Below are positions 22,701 through 33,637 of a stretch of DNA of 64,000 bases, piece after piece. A model generated the notes under the pieces. It worked only from the letters and a program-made list of their open reading frames with translations, ran no database searches and was not told the DNA's origin. The translations under genes were made by a program, and so were the position numbers. The stretch comes from Hansfordia pulvinata (Eukaryota > Ascomycota > Sordariomycetes > Xylariales), in the NCBI GenBank assembly GCA_006538405.1, contig BJKQ01000005.1:1426001-1490000 (forward strand), read 5' to 3'. Position 1 is the first letter of the stretch. Every line of letters starts with the position of its first letter.

Positions 22701-23498
22701 CTGGGGCTGGGCCTCGTCCAGTCGCTCACGTTCTCTGGCAAGATCGTCCTCGGGCTGGGAGACAATGACGCGGTTGAGGACCTCACTGGCCTCTCTCGAG
22801 GGCTGCTTGGAAGAAGCTGCCGGATGAGACCTGATGGGCATTGTGGTGGTTACAGTCTGGCGATGCTCTCTGTTGCTGCTGCTGCTAGGTCTCTGAGACG
22901 GCTCGGTGGTGGCCGCGACGTGCGTGGAAGCAGCCCGGCGAGAGCGCGAGCTGGGGTCGTCGGCGCCCATCCTCGTGGATTCGGAGCGACCGCTGACAGC
23001 GGCACGGCCGGAATTGTTGTTGGTGGTGGCGGTGCTGTTGCTGCTGGCGCTGTTGGAGGCGGATTCTGCGGGTGCCTGCCGGGGTGAATTGCCGGCAGCT
23101 CGATCCTCGGCGCGGGCGGCTCTCCGGGAGCTCGAGGCAGAGGGAGCAGGGTTGGAGGTGGAGTGGTGCGAAGAAGATGTGCGAGGTGGTGCAATGGGCG
23201 GGTCGTTCCTGCGGCGGCTGGAAGATCTTTCGTGGTCGGATGTGGAGGCGGCGTGGTTGCTGGCTGGGGCCGGGTTTATGGGCGTAGACTGGGAGGGCTG
23301 GCTGGAGTTGGTGGCGCTGGGGCGTCGAGAAGGGTGTCTCGAGGAAGGCGATGAGGCGCTGTGGTTGTCCCTAGAAGCATGGTAGCCCTCGGCGTTGGGG
23401 GACTGAGTGGAGGAGTACTGGTAGGCGCTGGTCGGCGGCGATTGGGCAGGCAAAGAGTGCTGCTGATGCGAAGGCGGGTGCAGGGCCGCCGACGACAT
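19766..23498 (-). CDS. kin4: Kin4-type serine/threonine protein kinase, one frame break
   Basis: Three exons: 23498-22497, 22396-21803, 21738-19766. About 1189 residues after adding one base. Residues 1-300 are a disordered Ser/Pro/His-rich N-terminus. The kinase domain follows, with KFGDYYLGNTIGEGEFGKVK (Gly loop), VAIKLIRR (Lys), HRDLKLENLL (catalytic loop), DFGFAN (Mg binding) and SCGSPCYAAPE (activation segment). The sequence resembles yeast Kin4/Frk1 in these parts and in the phrases SHPNIVRL and SGGELFDYI. Kin4 acts at the bud neck and spindle poles in the spindle position checkpoint in yeast; the role in moulds is less clear. An insertion of about 35 residues separates DFG from the MQTSCGSP segment. 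The C-terminus, GSSGAAKRVMDFFRRRGRARG, lies in another frame; the break is at the G-run 20176-20181 next to a polyGln tract, and one extra base joins it. The start at 23498 was chosen over an in-frame Pro/Ser-rich extension upstream. Confidence 0.85.
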
Positions 23499-26400
23499 CT
23501 TCCACGCGACGGGACGCGTTGGCGAGGCGAGGGAAGACGATGCGGGTGGGGAGCAATGGGCGGTAAGCCGCAGGCCTGGAAAATCATGCGTGAGTTGCAG
23601 GTCGAGCGAGTGAGGGCCCCAGCAGAGCGCTGCACGGGATGGCAACGGTGTGGACAGCAGGGCAGGATATGACAGGAAGACGACGGGCAGGGCTGGATGC
23701 GGATGTGGATGGGTGGTGTCGGTGGATATGGGCGGACAAGACTGGAGGACAGGACAGGACGGGACTGGGCTGGTGACGGGAAGGGAAAGGATGTGACGTC
23801 CAGTCGCCAGCCCGGAGCTACGAGAGGCACAAGAGGTACAAGAAGCCAGACGTGTGCCGGATGTACCTGTGGTGCCTTTGGGGATATCACTGGACTGGGC
23901 TGTAGTGCAGGGGGGCCGGGAGAGGGAGGTAGCGAGCCGACGCCTGAACCTGAAGAGCCTGAGACGGGGCACGACTGGGCGCCCGGACCGCCCCGAGGTA
24001 CGAGCTGAATGCCCGAACAGAGGTACCCTCGCAAGCTCTGGGAGGTAGCCCGGGCCTGACGGCCCACCTGCAGAGTCCACCTCCTGTGTCCAAGGGCACC
24101 TGCAAGCAGGTACCTCTCAGGCGAGGTCCAGGGGCCGACGCACGCGCTGTCCTGCCAGGTACAAGGTTGGGCGCAGCCGCAGGGGACGAGCCGCCGCGTC
24201 GGGACGCTGGAAGGCTTTGGGTTGTGCTGACTGGACTTACTGGACAATGCAGCTATGCGCGCGTTGCGTACTGGTTGCTCAAGCCGCAGTGGCTACACGC
24301 AACGGACCGTCCGTTGGCTGTCGCTGGTGATTTGTGGCGGTGTCGAACGCGTGGGCGGATCTTGTCTCCCGTGTTGTTACTTGCGTCTTTGTTTTGATTC
24401 GGCCCAAATGGCGACCGAGTCGGTCGAGTTTGCGGGCTGGGAACGGTGGGCTGGATTGACGGTCGCAAAAAAAATAAACCCGGGGGCGGGCGAGCTGCCA
24501 GTGACAGGACCTGGCTAAAAAGTAAAGAGGGGGAAAAAAGAAATAGAAATAGGCAGGGTAAGGTAATCAAAGCAGGAGAAACACCCAAAGCAATGTCAGC
24601 CGTGTCCCTGGACCACGGATGGGACAGTCAAGATATTAGATCAGGCAAATAAAAAGCCGAGCAGGTAATTACGGTCGGCCAGTCACCTGGATCGGCAATT
24701 TGTTGCTTTTTCTCCTCGGCTTCCCACGTGCGATGCGGCTGGCGCTTCGCTGGCTTCAGCTTTTATGCCGGTGGCTGGGCTGGGCTGGTTCGTAGCTGTT
24801 CCTTGATAGCAACGGCGAGTGTCAGTAATCGCAATCACAGAACATGTACATGTAGGTAGGTAGACAAGGCGTATTGAGAGCTGGATAAGGTCAGGGTCAT
24901 CTGCGCTCGCGCCTAGAGGGCCTGCGCAGGCAAGCCGCGAAGCTCAAGACCCAGATGAGACGATCTATCAAGGTATTGGGGCCCAGTGCCGGGCAGCCAG
25001 ACGAATGGGGGCAAAACGGTGAAATGCGCCAGACGCGGGGAGGGAGTGGAGCGCCAACGGGGCCAACATACCAATCAGACACACGGTAAACGTCGCCAGG
25101 CGCTCTCGATTCGATGTGTTGCTCGTCTTTCTGTCAGGCAATCGGGCTCTTTTTCGAGGAGCCTTTGACGATGATTCCCCACACGTTCACAGGCCGCGAA
25201 GTGGCTATCCTGGCATCCCTGGCCGGGTGCGCGCAAATCGTTGGCTGTGAGGTTGTCGAAGCCGCCGGGTTCCGTCGGAGGGAGCGGCCCTTGGCGAAAC
25301 GGCCACGTCCTGTTTCCGCCGGAGCTGGACTGGTTGGGCTGCGATCGTCGCTGCGATCCAGCTCGTCTCGTCTCGTCTCGCCCCGGTCCGGTCGGCCGCG
25401 GGGAAAGTGGCGACGAGTGGCTGGGGCGTCACGGGCGTGTCGATGCTGGTTGGGCGTCGCGAATGGGCTGAGGCTGCCGGCTACTGGGAGGCTCTCGGCG
25501 GCTTGGGTCTGGCTCGGGGCGGAAGAAAGCTAGCTAGAGGGATCCGGTCCACGGTCCAAAGTGTCCCTTTCGTCGACTCGACTGGTCGCAAGAAGAGCGG
25601 ACAGGCAGGCGGCAAGCGATTGGGATGGCCGCGCTTCCGAATGCCTCTCAGATGTCCGACGGTGTTGGGCGAGGTGGGCTCTTGCTTCAATGCGGATTAC
25701 TTGCTAGCCCGCCAAGGTGCAGAGGGGCTCAGACTTGCATGAGATCATGCACGCAGTCAGGAAAGTCGGCTTTGACGCTGGGTGGTAGCGCGCAATGCTG
25801 GGCCGTATCGTATGTGCATGCGAGTGCGGGCGAGTAAGGATGATGCTGGCTGGCGGCAGCGGAGCTCTTGGCTGCGATCGGGGACGGTGGTGGTGGTGGT
25901 CTGGTATGGGCGGATCCAATGTACTCCCGTGTTAGTGAGATTGCTCTCTTGTGGCGCCAAAGCCAGCAGCAAGCGGGAGACGGCGAGCGGTGGCCAGCGA
26001 GGCCTCGTCTCTTGAACAGACAGGCAGACTAGACTCGCTGGTTCGGGACGCTCTGCTGCTCGAGTCGATTGCTCAGGTCAGGTAGGGACAGGGGCCAACT
26101 GACGGAAAGGCGGTGATGAGCAATTATGCGCTTCCAGGCGGGCGCAGCAAATTAGGTACCGTACCTAGGCACTCGTCCCAGCTTTCACCGTCAATTCGTT
26201 GCGGGCGAAGACAGGTTTCGGGCCTAATCCATCGATCCTTTGACCAGCTCGAAAGCCCACTTGGGCTGGCTGCTTTCAGTAAGACGCTGCGGTCGAGTTG
26301 CTCACCGACCTGAAGCAGACAGACGGGAGCGGTGCGGTCGACGTCGTGGTTGCTGTCGTTGTTCTCGGGCAGACTGGCAGGCCGGGGCGACAATGCCAGA

Positions 26401-26648
26401 TATGCGCGCGTTGGATGGCGAGAAAAGGGAGAGAGGAGAGGAGACAGGGAGGCAAGGGGGTGGTGGTTAGGGGTGGGATATTGAAGGATGGCTCCGGAGG
26501 GTGCAGGCACGTCAAGTGGTGGGATGACCAACGAGGCCGGCCGCCGAGGGCAGCTCAACTCAAGAGGCTCCACTGCGGACGATCGTTGGTCTGTTCTGCA
26601 AGCACTACTGCCTGTCGAGCCAGCATGGACGGACAATCTGGAGTGGTC

Positions 26649-26670
26649 GGTGAGGTGAGGTGAGGTGAGG
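26649..26670. repeat. (GTGAG)n microsatellite
   Basis: Four copies of the pentanucleotide in non-coding DNA. Confidence 0.85.
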
Positions 26671-29600
26671 GCGGTCCAGCCAGCGTTGCCGTCGTCGCCC
26701 CTGTCGTCGTCTTCGTGGTTTGGGTCGTGAGCGGGCAACCAGAGCTACGGGTGCTCGTATCTCAGGCGAGGGTTCGCGCGCGGGAGTGCGGGTGAGCGCA
26801 ACGCAAGACATCGAAATGAGGCAAGGAATCCAGCCCTCCACTACTGAGCGTCGCAAGGGCCACAGACAAGGCCAGGCGGCGACGGGGGTTCGTGTGCGAG
26901 CGTCGCCGTCACGCAGGCACACGGGGGCAAATGGCAGATCCCGGATATTAGCTTCAAGGGCGCCAAGATCAGGAACAGGAACGCGACCCGGCCGGCAGGC
27001 GGCACAACCCAACCCCCATCACAAGTACTCGTATGGGTACCGCGGGGGATGCGCTGCAACAGCCCTGAGGCACACCATACACCGTACGAGTATCTACGGT
27101 AGGTACTAACCTACCTCCTGGTAATCACGCATGCCGGCCTATGAGAGGTCAAGTACGAGTAGGTCATGTATCCGTAGGTATGTAGGCCCTACTTCAACCT
27201 CCCGATTCGGGATGTATGCACGTATTGATAATGCCATGCCATGATACTGTGCGAGTGCGGATAGCTTCAATCAAGTCGTAGCAGGTATTCGGGTTGCTTG
27301 CTTAAATCACGTTGGTCAGGTTTAAACCTCTCAAGATAAGGTATTTTCTAAACAAGGTACTTAGTAGGTACCTTCACATGCACGATTGTACCGTATGCAT
27401 GCCCGAGCTGGAGGTTCCCAGTCAGGCTTGGACATCCATTCTGTAGATGCGGGTGCCGTGCCTTGTCGGGCCTCTGCTCCATGTCGTTGCAAACCATGCG
27501 GTGCTCGTAGATGGAGTGCTTGTCGGGACAGAGGCACGAGTCCTCGCACCGTAGTCCGTCCCGCCCGGCCATCCCCGGCTCGGCTCTGAACCGGGTTCCG
27601 GGCTACAGAACCCCAGACCCCACGGTGATGGAGTGGCTTCTAATTGATCGGACTTCGGTCTGCTCGACACTATTCCCATAAGCATACCTGCCCACCTACC
27701 TGTGTGTCTGATAAAGGGACCGCAGCGTCGGAGAGAAATGGCATGCCGTTGGAGTACAAGTAGTGCAAGTAAGCGCTTGGTCCACGAGACGCGTGTCTGC
27801 GATGGCGCATCCGAAAACCCAACAGCCAGCAAGGAAGCGCTTAGCATCCATGCGCCTACCATAGCATACGGGCCTTGAGTACATGATCCAACACAAAGAC
27901 TTGGAAACGTCTGCCATGGAGTATGCATGTGCCAGTTGGCGCCCTGCTCATGCCTCGGCGCCCACTCTGCACAGTCTCTGGATCTGGCCGTGGACGGGTG
28001 CGTCTGAGCCCCGAGCTATCGGTCGATTGGAACTTCGAGAGCCGTCAAACGGGTAGGTCTCTTCATGGAGCCCTCCAAACGCTGATTGATGGGAATCAAA
28101 GACGCCACATCCGATCTCAAACGCACCGGGCGACATGGCCAGACTGCGAGCACACGCATGAGGGCGCAAAGCCCGCTGGCCCGTGAAAGGCAACCTTTGC
28201 ACGTCGACGAGTGGCTACAGATTATCGGCAGCCAAGCCGGGGAAAGCTGACCTTGCCACGGAGCCGCGAGCAACTGATGGCCGCGGAACGAGGGCAGTGG
28301 CCACGAGGATACGGGTACGCCGCAAACAGAACCAATCCGGGTGGGATTTTGACGACATTTCCGGGCGGTGCGCGATCGGTACCTTGTGGATGGCAAACGC
28401 GGCGCCTGCGAGCATCCGCACATTGTCCGGTGCGCCGGCGCCCGAGGCCATGGATGAAGCTGCAAGGGGCATTTCGTCCGATACTCGTCTCGTAGCTCTC
28501 CCAGTAGCCGGCAGTCTGTGCGAGACAGCGCCGCGCGTGGCGGGCAATTCGCAGCAGAATCCGCCCCCGTCAGTGTGGATGCCGGCGGGAAATTGAGGTC
28601 GTCCAAGCTGAGCAAGGGAGGGCCGTCTATTCATGGTCCGTTTCTGACGCGTTGCCCGGAACGGCCATCTCCAACCGTCTAAGCCGGCAGTAGCTTGCAT
28701 CCCCGGGACCAGGCACTGGTCGGTGTCGGCCCACGAATGGTGCGCCAGGCCAGGGCGCCGGCATAGCGAGGCGCGGCAAGGCCGCGCCGAAGCCTTCTGG
28801 GGGTGCGGCGGGCCAGCGAGGCAGGGTGGCAGGGCATTGCCGATAGGATAGAATGGGCTGCGCTGCCAGGAGCAGAAGCAGAGGCAGAAGCATCGCCAAC
28901 GGCCCGTCCGCGCATGCATGGTGCATGGCGCATGGCAGTACTCGTACATGGGCACGGGCAGCGGCAAGCAACGCACATGCGCGTTGCGGGTTCATGCGCC
29001 ATGCAAGGAGCCGTGGTGAGCGGACGTTTGAATGTGGTGGCGTACGAGGAAATGTAGGTGCTGGTGTATGGTACGAGTAGGGCGGGCACCTCTTGCGGTT
29101 GGCGCTGGCGGCGTCGGCTGCTGGGGATGGTGCTGGTCGGCACACGTGGTGAAGCGGCGGGGCATTGAGGAGGCGCGCGAGTGCAAAGCGAGGCGTGACG
29201 ATGCCGAGAACAAAGATGAGGACGGCGACAGGAGGCAGAGCCGAAAATAGACGAAGAGAAACTGGTGAGCCGGGGGGCCTGGAAGCTAGTCCCAAATCAG
29301 AGGCCCGCGTCCGGGGTTGGAATGGCAAGCGCGTGGGTATGACGATCGATGCAGGTACAACGTGCCATTCGTCCCTCCTTTGTACGAGTGCCGGATTCTC
29401 GCTGGTCCATACGAGTTGGGTACTCGTCTTGGTGGCCGACAGAGATGCGAATGGACGGTATCGAATATGAAGACTTTATCTCCCCTGGCGCAAGGTTTGG
29501 TCTTGCCCCAACGATTCGGTGCCCAACCCGGGTTTCTGAACGTTCTTGAGCACGCGACGAAGGGAAATGCCGCGAAAGCTTTGGAGATACCAGATAGGCA

Positions 29601-32600
29601 TCTACCTTAGAGGTACCATGCGCAAGTCCAATGGACCTGGCAATAAGCCCAAAATGTACCCGGAGTGACTAGAGGGAGGCTTACGAAAGGTGTACATCCA
29701 CCCAATCCATCTCACAGCACATCGAGCTGCATGTTGAGAGCAGGTACCTAGGATACCATGGGGTCGCGAGTGCCGCCATGGTCAACTGGTACATGTAGCA
29801 GATATCCTCATAAGGCAGGTACGCATGCTACTTATGAACGGAAGGTGCTACTATGGAGGCAGTCACATATTTGTACTCAGGACCCTCCCGTCAGGTGTCT
29901 CTCATGATTGCGCCCATATACGATATCTCCCGATCCACCCATCTTCAACTCAGGCCACTCAAGGCATCCCGTCCCGCGCCTTCACAGGCCTGCTCTGCCA
30001 GCCCTTGCGTCTCCGGCCCATAAGCACGTCTAGCAATGTTCTCACTGGATCCCGGGCCAGCAATGGACAAATCGACCAGCGTCCCTCCCTGCCCAGACTC
30101 AATTCCGAATACTCCGTACGCTTCCTCGCCGCCGCCACAGGCACCTTCACATGCACGTTCGACTGTGTGGTCTCGGCTCGGGATGCGAGAGGCGGTCTCA
30201 CCTTGACCAGGCCGATAAGGCAAGGGGTCGGTCTCGACACCATTGGCCGCACGTGCTAGCGTATGCCCGTCTCGCCCGTCCCCCACTCCATCTTCTCTTG
30301 CGCTGCTGGGCGCCTTCTGTGCGGCTGCGAATACTCGTGCTGGTGCGCGGATTTCGCATCGGAATCCTTCACTTTACGGGCCTGGCGCGACAGGGATCAG
30401 GGGGTTGAAAAGTAAGAAATGAGATTCCTCATCAAATCCACAGTCCAACCGTGCGAGTACTCCCATCGGATCCAGGGCCGCTTCTCCCAAAGCAGCATCC
30501 CAGCTTCTACGACGCTTCTTTCCATCTTCTCCCGCTGTTCTTCTCCACTCCACTATCGATTTCGCAGGGAAGGCCGGTATCTTTGCTCATGCAGGAACGT
30601 TCATGACTTGCGTCGACGAGTGCCGTAACGCTCGTCGCCCCGCGTTCGTCATGGCCATCTTTCAACCTTGCCAAACACCGAGCTACGAGGTGGTGTCGAC
30701 AGCCGCATCGGCCCAAGCCGCCGGTCGACATTACGAGATGCGTTCCCTTGGACCGCGTCGGTGCGCAAGCGGACGAGCAATAGTCACTACACCACTCTGA
30801 GCGCGGCCAACGCCATTCCCATCAAGCCTATTGTTGTGCTGGCAGGTCAGACAAGGCTGAGATCTGTTCCAGTCGCCGTGTCAGATCGGTTAGCCTGCAG
30901 TAGTGACTAGGTGGCTTGTTAGACCGGGGCGTTTCGTTTGGAGGCACCCAACGACCCGGCCTCAGCGCACGCATCAGCCACAGGCCACGCACGGCTCCTT
31001 GTCGCATTGACGGGGGAAATGACTCCTTCAAACCCCGCTGAAATTGCCCGGCGTCTTCTCAGGGCAGCCAAGGGAGGTGCCCAGGGCCGCATTGAACCTC
31101 CAGTGGCCGGGCGCGAAACATCCTGGCCCGCTCGGTTTTCGGTCTCGCCGGGGTCACACCCACCTGACGTGGGATTTGGTACGAGTACAGTTCTACCATC
31201 ATCATTCTCGACGGCTCTGAGGCAAACCCAGAGCCCCAGAGCGAAGGGGTCCCCAGTCTTCGTCGCGCGTTCAATCTCGGCTCGCCAATCGAGCGAGCCG
31301 TGGGCCCTGTCCCTTTCTCCCTACTCGTACTCTTGGGTTGACAACCAACGCAATCCTTGCGAGGATGCGCAGACTGGGAGGACCGGTACGCGTGCCGAAT
31401 ATCTCGGGTGGAGTCTCACGCGTGCTTTCGCATCATGCTAAGGACACAGCATTGCCGCCATTGCCAAAATGAAGCATCAAGTGGCCCGCTGACGTCAAGC
31501 TTCCAGATGTGGCCAGACGCCCAACCTTGTCATCGCAGTCTTCCATGCAGCAGGGCCCCTAGGCAAACGGCAGTCATTCATGCGTGTTTTTGCCTGGGCA
31601 GGCCTTCACGCCGGATCAGACAATATAACCATCGTAGTCGGTGTTTCTGTCGCGTGCCTGACGCGCTCAGTCGACGTTGCAAAGGTATCGCGACACGACC
31701 CATGACCACGGACTTTCAGCTGCCCGACCTGTAGTGCCGCCGGCCGTGCAGGCTTGTGTGACTTGGACAGGCGTTCGTGCCCAAGTTCAATATGCGTTCG
31801 TGAGCGCTAGGGTGCCAGCGAGATTTTGGTGATCCCCAGGCTGATCACTTGACTTTATCGCACGAATGCTGATGATCTCAGCCACAGTCGGGCTCGTCTT
31901 CACTGGAGTAGCCCGGCCATGGGCCTTTCTTTAGTACTCATCCGCACTTTCTGTTGTTAACAATCGAGTGAGAGTATCTTGGGGAGCTTCTGCATCGGGC
32001 TGGGAATTTTGGTCCTGAGTGCAGTGAGCAGTGAAGACAGGCTTGTGTAAGTATGTCATCCCATTACCAGGTAGCGAGCCATGCAATTCAGACCTTCCTA
32101 AGACATGTATCCTTGGAAACGTCGGCAGTGTTCTGGTTTGTGCTTTACATTCCGAACCAGATGGAAAGAAACGGCACAGTATACGCTGGCACCATTGGCG
32201 AGTACGTCACACGCGTCTGGCCCTGTGGCCTGTTGATTATCAAAACTGGTAAGATTGCCACTAGCTGAAGTGCCTGTCGAACCTGTATCTTCAGGGCTGT
32301 GAAGCCTGGTCAGTCTGGCTCCATGGTGTTTACCGGTGCCTCTGCCTTGAGGGGTCAGAGCCAACCCTTCCGATCCGGACATGTAAGGACTTTAAGCATT
32401 CACGCTCGGAGGGTCGAACCATATCTGAATCCTATTCGGTTGCTCGCTCCAAAGTTCAGACTGCCTTATGCTTACCTGCCCTGGGAGGATCCCGTTGACA
32501 GGAGCTGACTGGCTCCGCCTGTCGCCAATTCTGCGTGCTTGAGTGGCAGAGACCTCGCACAGTGTGACACTGGCTTAGTAGGGAAGCAGCAAAAAGACCG

Positions 32601-32890
32601 ATCACACGACTCTTGAGATGGCGGGCGCGAGCTTGAAACCCGATATTTCGCTGTTATGCTAATCAAGCGATTGATTCTTTACATATATAGATACAAAAGA
32701 CAAGCCCTGTCCTTTTGCGTGTGTATGATATACAGATACCGCCAGAACCCATCATGGCGGGGGCTGGGAACCCGACTCGCAAGCCCAGCTAATGCAGAAA
32801 CAACACGAGAGCGCCGTGAATAAATAAAGAAAAAATTCAGATATCGCAACCGGGGCCATCAAGGCCGCGTCCCTGACGCCTCGAGAATGA

Positions 32891-32920
32891 TGTGTTTGTG
32901 TGTGTGTGTGTGTGTGTGTA
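32891..32920. repeat. (TG)n microsatellite
   Basis: Short TG run about 30-55 bp beyond the stop codon of the secreted cysteine-rich protein gene, so likely in its 3' UTR. Confidence 0.85.
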
Positions 32921-32945
32921 GAGTCTCCCGAAAGGTTTTAACTCT

Positions 32946-33461
32946 CTAGCAGTTGAAGGTGCAGAAGTAGCTGTAGAAGGTGCCCTTGTCGTTGTTCTTG
33001 GAGTCGGAGGAGGACTCGCACTTCTCCTGGCCGGCGATGGTGGCCAGGCCGGTGTTACCGGCGGCGGTGTCCTCCTCGCAGTTCTGGCCGGTGAAGGGGT
33101 AGCAGGCGGTGCCGTGGGTGCCGTCGCCGGACGCCTTGATCGACTTGAAGCCCTGGGTCACCGTCTTGCAGGACTTGTCGCACTGTTTTTGGTGTTAGCC
33201 TTTTCTTCTTCTTCTTCTTCTTTTCCCCGTTTGTCTGTCTGCCTGGAAGGGCTAACTTACGTTGGGCTGGATCTGCAAGAAGTCGTCGCCGTCACCGCAG
33301 CCGTCGTTGACGTAGAGGCGGCCGCACTCGCCGTTGACGACGCCCTCGGCCGCGCAGCCGTTGTCGCGGGGCATCAGTCTGTTGTTGCCCCAGAACGAGG
33401 GGGTGGCGCTGACCATGGCCAGCTGGGCGGCGGCGGCGATGGCGATGATGGAGTACTGCAT
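32946..33461 (-). CDS. Small secreted cysteine-rich protein
   Basis: Two exons, 33461-33261 and 33182-32946, GT-AG intron of 78 bp, 145 residues. The first 19-20 residues form a signal peptide (MQYSIIAIAAAAQLAMVSAT). The mature part has 10 cysteines, enough for five disulfides: three in exon 1 (NGC, GEC, DGC) and seven in exon 2, starting CDKSC and ending with YFCTFNC. The sequence is rich in Gly, Asp, Thr and Asn with no membrane segment or GPI signal. A MPRD sequence near residue 30 could be a processing site but is not a Lys-Arg pair. I do not recognise the family. Size, secretion and cysteine content are those of fungal effector or antimicrobial proteins, but that role is inference. A TATA box is 170 bp upstream. 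Codons are strongly C/G-ended, suggesting high expression. Confidence 0.8.
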
Positions 33462-33630
33462 GTTTGCGGGTTGGGTTATTGTTGAAGAGAAGAAGACGAA
33501 GAGATTATACGACTTTGAAGTTTGGAAGTGTGAAAGACAGAGAAGAGTCTGTGTAGAGAAAGGAGAAGGTAGTGAGTTGATGCTGAGTGTGTGGTCTAAA
33601 TGTTTCTCATCTCTCCGGCCATCTCGACTC

Positions 33631-33637
33631 TTTTATA
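33631..33637 (-). promoter_or_regulatory. TATA box of secreted protein gene
   Basis: TATAAAA on the minus strand, 170 bp upstream of the ATG at 33461, in a short AT-richer stretch. Similar position to the TATA box of the peptide gene at 14557. Confidence 0.55.

Larger units (their letters stand above)
23499..32945. other. 9.4-kb gene-poor region
   Basis: No ORF here has a recognisable domain or a splice-linked continuation, although stop-free frames of 100-250 codons occur by composition, mostly at 24-31 kb. The first kilobase is probably the Kin4-type gene's leader and promoter. Local features: a (GTGAG)n repeat at 26649-26670, seven exact TACTCGTA or TACGAGTA words between 27026 and 31329, and several TACCTAC-type stretches near 27100-27370. 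Small unrecognised genes or ncRNAs cannot be excluded. Confidence 0.5.

Noticed and set aside
22101..24080. Longer N-terminal extension of the Kin4-type kinase starting at 24080
   Set aside because: The extension is Pro/Ser/Leu-rich leader-like sequence; the ATG at 23498 opens the part that looks like a normal Kin4-type N-terminus.
28215..28976. 253-codon minus-strand ORF in the gene-poor region
   Set aside because: No domain, signal peptide or matching splice sites; similar open frames appear on both strands at the same place.
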